A stretch of 8,894 nt of DNA from JAKVCB01 sp963578605 (GTDB lineage Bacteria > Planctomycetota > Planctomycetia > Pirellulales > Lacipirellulaceae), in the NCBI GenBank assembly GCA_963578605.1, contig CAUZEA010000169.1, positions 1 to 8,894 on the forward strand, written 5' to 3'. Made by a program: the position numbers and the translations under genes. This document shows positions 6,469 to 8,894 of this stretch, in pieces (position 1 is the stretch's first letter; every line of letters begins with the position of its first letter). Under the pieces are notes generated by a model. The model saw only the letters and a program-made list of their open reading frames with translations, was not told the DNA's origin and did not search any database.

Positions 6469-6476
6469 ATTGTAAC
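6469..6476 (-). promoter_or_regulatory. Extended -10 candidate for comEC, inside an imperfect inverted repeat
   Basis: The minus strand reads TGTTACAAT at this point: TACAAT (6469-6474) matches the -10 consensus at five of six positions and has an upstream TG. The -35 region is poor, which extended -10 promoters tolerate. Half-sites CAATGGTC (6458-6465) and GACCAATG (6483-6490) flank it with seven of eight bases complementary, as an operator might. Transcription would start near 6462, just before the hairpin at 6432-6459. Confidence 0.35.
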
Positions 6477-6619
6477 ATTTGTGACCAATGCGGCCAGCAA
6501 ACCGGGCAGTCGGCTGCTCGATCGTTGCGGGATGGCGGCTGACTTCGACTGCCTGATGCGCAGAACCGGATGGCAAGCGACTGCGTACCCGAGTAAGATG
6601 GCCCGCCAAACCCGCCTCC

Positions 6620-6648
6620 TTGGGTCGAGTGCTAACGACAGCTATCCT
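6620..6648 (+). promoter_or_regulatory. Candidate sigma-70-type promoter for the S9 peptidase
   Basis: TTGGGT (6620-6625) and TATCCT (6643-6648) are spaced by exactly 17 bases, matching consensus at three and four of six positions. The start would fall near 6655 and give an untranslated leader of about 70 bases before the ATG at 6727. Confidence 0.33.
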
Positions 6649-6714
6649 GCCGCCGGGGGGTATCACGCGTGACGGTCAAGGCCTTCGTTATCTGGATTTC
6701 AAACCCCATCTCCT

Positions 6715-6719
6715 GGAGG
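6715..6719 (+). promoter_or_regulatory. Ribosome-binding site that decides the peptidase start
   Basis: GGAGG is one base from the ATG at 6721 and seven bases from the ATG at 6727, both in the same frame. Normal spacing favours 6727, which shortens the protein by Met-Thr only. Confidence 0.7.
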
Positions 6720-6726
6720 GATGACC

Positions 6727-8856
6727 ATGTTTACGCGGTCACTTGCCACACTTTCAGAACTTGGTCTCTGGATTCTGGCGCTGCTTTTTTTGAGCACTGG
6801 ATGCACGTCGGAGGTCGCCTCCAAGAGCGCCAGTGACGGTCTAACTGCTCCATCGACCACTTTGGAAGAGTCAAACATGCCCGACGTCCCGTTAATCCCT
6901 CGTAACGTATTGTTCGGCAATCCCGAGCGGGCCCAGGCGCGCATCAGTCCTGACGGCCGCTGGCTCAGTTTTCTGGCGCCAGTGGACGGGGTGCTCAACG
7001 TTTGGGCAGGGCCGGTTGGCGATCCTGCCAATGCACGACCGGTGACCGACGACACCGATCAGGGAATACGTAATCACCAATGGGCTTTCGACGGCCAACA
7101 TATTCTCTACTCGCAAGACAAGGACGGGAACGAGAACTGGCACATCTATGCGACGGACATCGAAACCAAGAAAACGAAAGACCTCACCCCGATCGAGGGA
7201 GTGCACGCCCGTATTCAGGAGATCAGCGAACGACATCCCGATGAAATCCTGGTCGGTTTGAATGATCGCAATCCTCAACTGCACGATATTTGGCGGGTCA
7301 ACATCGAGACCGGTGAAAAAGAGCTCGTCCAGCAGAATGAAGGGGTTGCCGGCTATGTCACCGATGACGATTTCCAGGTGCGGATGAACATCAACTACAC
7401 ACCTACCGGCGGTCAAGTCTGGCAGATTCTGGAAGGGGATGGTGATGACCGGCAATGGAAGGAGTTTATGACCTTTGGACCTGAAGATGCGATGACGAGC
7501 GGGCCAGCCGGCTTCGACAAGTCGGGAGAGACGCTCTATTACGAAGACAGTCGCGATCGCAATACGGCTGGTCTCTTCACACTCCAACTGGCTGATGGCA
7601 CACCTCAACTGGTCGCCGAAGATGACAAGGCCGACGTGGGAAGTGTGCTGATTCATCCGACCGAAAAGACCATTCAGGCAGTTTCGTTCACCTTCGACCG
7701 CCGCAAATGGAAGGTGCTTGATGACTCGATTGCCGACGACTTCGCCTACCTCAAACAGCTGGAAGACGGCGAGTTTTTGATCACCAGTCGCACCCTGGAC
7801 GACAGCCAGTGGACCGTCGCATACATTCTGGATGACGGTCCGGTGAAATTCTATCGGTACGAGCGATCGCCCCAGCGGAAAGCAACCTACTTGTTCAGCA
7901 ATCGCGATGACCTCAATGATTACCCACTGGTCAAAATGCACGCGCCGATAATTTCGAGCCGTGACGGGCTGGATCTGGTCTGCTACCTCTCCCTCCCTCC
8001 CGGCAGCGATTCCGATGGTGACGGTCGCCCGAACGCACCGGTCCCCTTGATCCTCGATGTCCATGGAGGACCCTGGTCCCGCGATGGCTGGGGACTGAAT
8101 CCATATCATCAATGGTTTGCGAATCGAGGGTACGCGGTTTTGAATGTTAACTACCGTGGCTCGACAGGCTTCGGCAAAGAATTCATCAACTCAGCCGATG
8201 GCGAGTGGGCCGGAAAAATGCACGACGATTTGCTCGATGCAGTGCAGTGGGCGATTGCTGAGAAAATTGCGATCCCCGATAAAATATGCATTTACGGTGG
8301 CAGCTACGGAGGCTACGCAACGCTCGTTGGGCTGACATTCACACCCGAGGTCTTCGCCTGCGGCGTTGACATTGTGGGCCCCTCCAACCTGGTCACCCTA
8401 CTGGAAAACGCTCCAGCTTACTGGGCCCCCTTTATGCCGGTCATGAAACGCCGTGTCGGAGATTGGGAAACGGATGAGGGGAAAGCGGCATTGTTGCAGC
8501 GTTCGCCCCTGACTCGAGTCGACCAAATCGCACGGCCCCTACTCATTGCCCAGGGAGCCAATGACCCGCGCGTGACCCAACTCGAAGCAGATCAAATCGT
8601 CGATTCGATGAACCAAAAGGGAATTCCCGTAACCTACGTACTCTACCCCGATGAAGGACATGGCTTTCGACGACCCGAGAATCGTAAATCCTTCAATGCC
8701 GTCACCGAAGCGTTTCTGGCTGAACATTTGGGAGGCCGGTTCCAAGCTGTCGATCAAGATTTCATCGACGCCACCATCTCGGTACCCAGCGGTGCTGAAG
8801 GCGTTCCCGGCCTGAGTGCAGCGCTCGCCGCCGAGCAATCCCGACAATCGAATTAG
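6727..8856 (+). CDS. S9-family (prolyl oligopeptidase) serine peptidase, probable lipoprotein
   Basis: The 709-residue protein is a peptidase of the dipeptidyl-peptidase IV / acylaminoacyl-peptidase type, expected to release short peptides outside the cytoplasm. A hydrophobic segment (about 12-25) ends in LSTGC at Cys26, a plausible though non-ideal lipobox, so membrane anchoring is likely. Residues about 55-390 form a beta-propeller with repeats such as ARISPDGRWLSF. The C-terminal alpha/beta-hydrolase domain has DVHGGPW (about 444-450), NYRGSTGFGK, the nucleophile Ser526 in GGSYGGY, Asp613 in GANDPRV and His645 in DEGHGF, a complete triad. A DSDGDG insert (428-433) resembles a calcium-binding loop. 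About 35 extra residues follow the hydrolase core. The ATG at 6727 is chosen over the one at 6721 because GGAGG (6715-6719) is seven bases from it and almost touches the other. The gene is divergent from comEC. Exact specificity cannot be assigned. Confidence 0.94.
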   Translation: MFTRSLATLSELGLWILALLFLSTGCTSEVASKSASDGLTAPSTTLEESNMPDVPLIPRNVLFGNPERAQARISPDGRWLSFLAPVDGVLNVWAGPVGDPANARPVTDDTDQGIRNHQWAFDGQHILYSQDKDGNENWHIYATDIETKKTKDLTPIEGVHARIQEISERHPDEILVGLNDRNPQLHDIWRVNIETGEKELVQQNEGVAGYVTDDDFQVRMNINYTPTGGQVWQILEGDGDDRQWKEFMTFGPEDAMTSGPAGFDKSGETLYYEDSRDRNTAGLFTLQLADGTPQLVAEDDKADVGSVLIHPTEKTIQAVSFTFDRRKWKVLDDSIADDFAYLKQLEDGEFLITSRTLDDSQWTVAYILDDGPVKFYRYERSPQRKATYLFSNRDDLNDYPLVKMHAPIISSRDGLDLVCYLSLPPGSDSDGDGRPNAPVPLILDVHGGPWSRDGWGLNPYHQWFANRGYAVLNVNYRGSTGFGKEFINSADGEWAGKMHDDLLDAVQWAIAEKIAIPDKICIYGGSYGGYATLVGLTFTPEVFACGVDIVGPSNLVTLLENAPAYWAPFMPVMKRRVGDWETDEGKAALLQRSPLTRVDQIARPLLIAQGANDPRVTQLEADQIVDSMNQKGIPVTYVLYPDEGHGFRRPENRKSFNAVTEAFLAEHLGGRFQAVDQDFIDATISVPSGAEGVPGLSAALAAEQSRQSN

Positions 8857-8875
8857 AGCTGACCATCCACACGTT

Positions 8876-8888
8876 GCCAGCCGCTGGC
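8876..8888 (+). terminator. Hairpin 20 bases after the peptidase stop, terminator cut by the window edge
   Basis: GCCAG (8876-8880), loop CCG and CTGGC (8884-8888) form a perfect five-pair stem. Flanking TTGCC and GGCAA offer an alternative outer pairing. It begins 19 bases after the stop TAG (8854-8856). The window ends six bases past the stem, so a T-tract cannot be checked. Confidence 0.4.
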
Positions 8889-8894
8889 GGGCAA

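Larger units (their letters stand above)
6373..6726. other. Divergent intergenic region between comEC and the S9 peptidase
   Basis: With the shorter comEC start this gap is 354 bases and must drive both genes. On the minus strand it holds an extended -10 (6469-6476), a terminator-like hairpin with T-tract (6432-6459) and an imperfect inverted repeat around the -10. On the plus strand it holds a promoter candidate (6620-6648) and the GGAGG ribosome-binding site of the peptidase (6715-6719). If comEC instead started at the GTG at 6666, only about 60 bases would remain for both promoters. Confidence 0.55.

Noticed and set aside
6892..8112. A 406-codon open frame on the minus strand inside the S9 peptidase gene
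   Set aside because: It is fully antisense to a gene with a complete catalytic triad, and its translation shows no recognisable domain. Long antisense frames are common opposite GC-rich genes.

Overview
The window looks like an ordinary chromosomal stretch from a bacterium, most likely a member of the Planctomycetota (Pirellula/Blastopirellula-like). That assignment is an inference. It rests on the style of the proteins (S15 with a Lys-Asp-Tyr-Ala-Ser-Arg-Arg core, a ComEC whose nuclease-like domain has lost the usual Asp-Val-Gly-Gln-Gly-Asp motif, a large secreted S9 peptidase with an Asp-rich insert), weak or absent Shine-Dalgarno sequences on several genes, long intergenic gaps and moderately high GC. 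No mobile element, CRISPR array, tRNA or rRNA was seen.

Layout, left to right. Four genes lie on the minus strand. Transcribed from right to left they are comEC (start about 6372, end 3787), a membrane fatty-acid desaturase (3493-2474), rpsO for ribosomal protein S15 (2067-1798) and pnp for polynucleotide phosphorylase (starts at 1433, runs off the left edge after 477 codons). One gene, a lipoprotein-like S9 prolyl-oligopeptidase-family peptidase (6727-8856), is on the plus strand and is transcribed divergently from comEC. A hairpin follows its stop codon at the right edge.

How the genes relate. rpsO followed by pnp is a widely conserved pair linking ribosome assembly with RNA turnover. Both genes here have structured upstream regions that could carry autoregulation. 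The desaturase, ComEC and the peptidase look like independent units (membrane lipid modification, DNA uptake, extracytoplasmic peptide hydrolysis). Gaps of roughly 290-410 bases separate the genes, so tight operons are unlikely.

I did not find a clearly new system. The most interesting signals are non-coding: a nested stem-loop just upstream of the rpsO ribosome-binding site, a 17-base tandem repeat containing two AGGAGA motifs upstream of it, a structured pnp leader feeding a TTG start codon, and a terminator-like hairpin plus T-tract in front of comEC that bears on where comEC really starts. All structures were found by eye and have not been folded computationally or compared across species.
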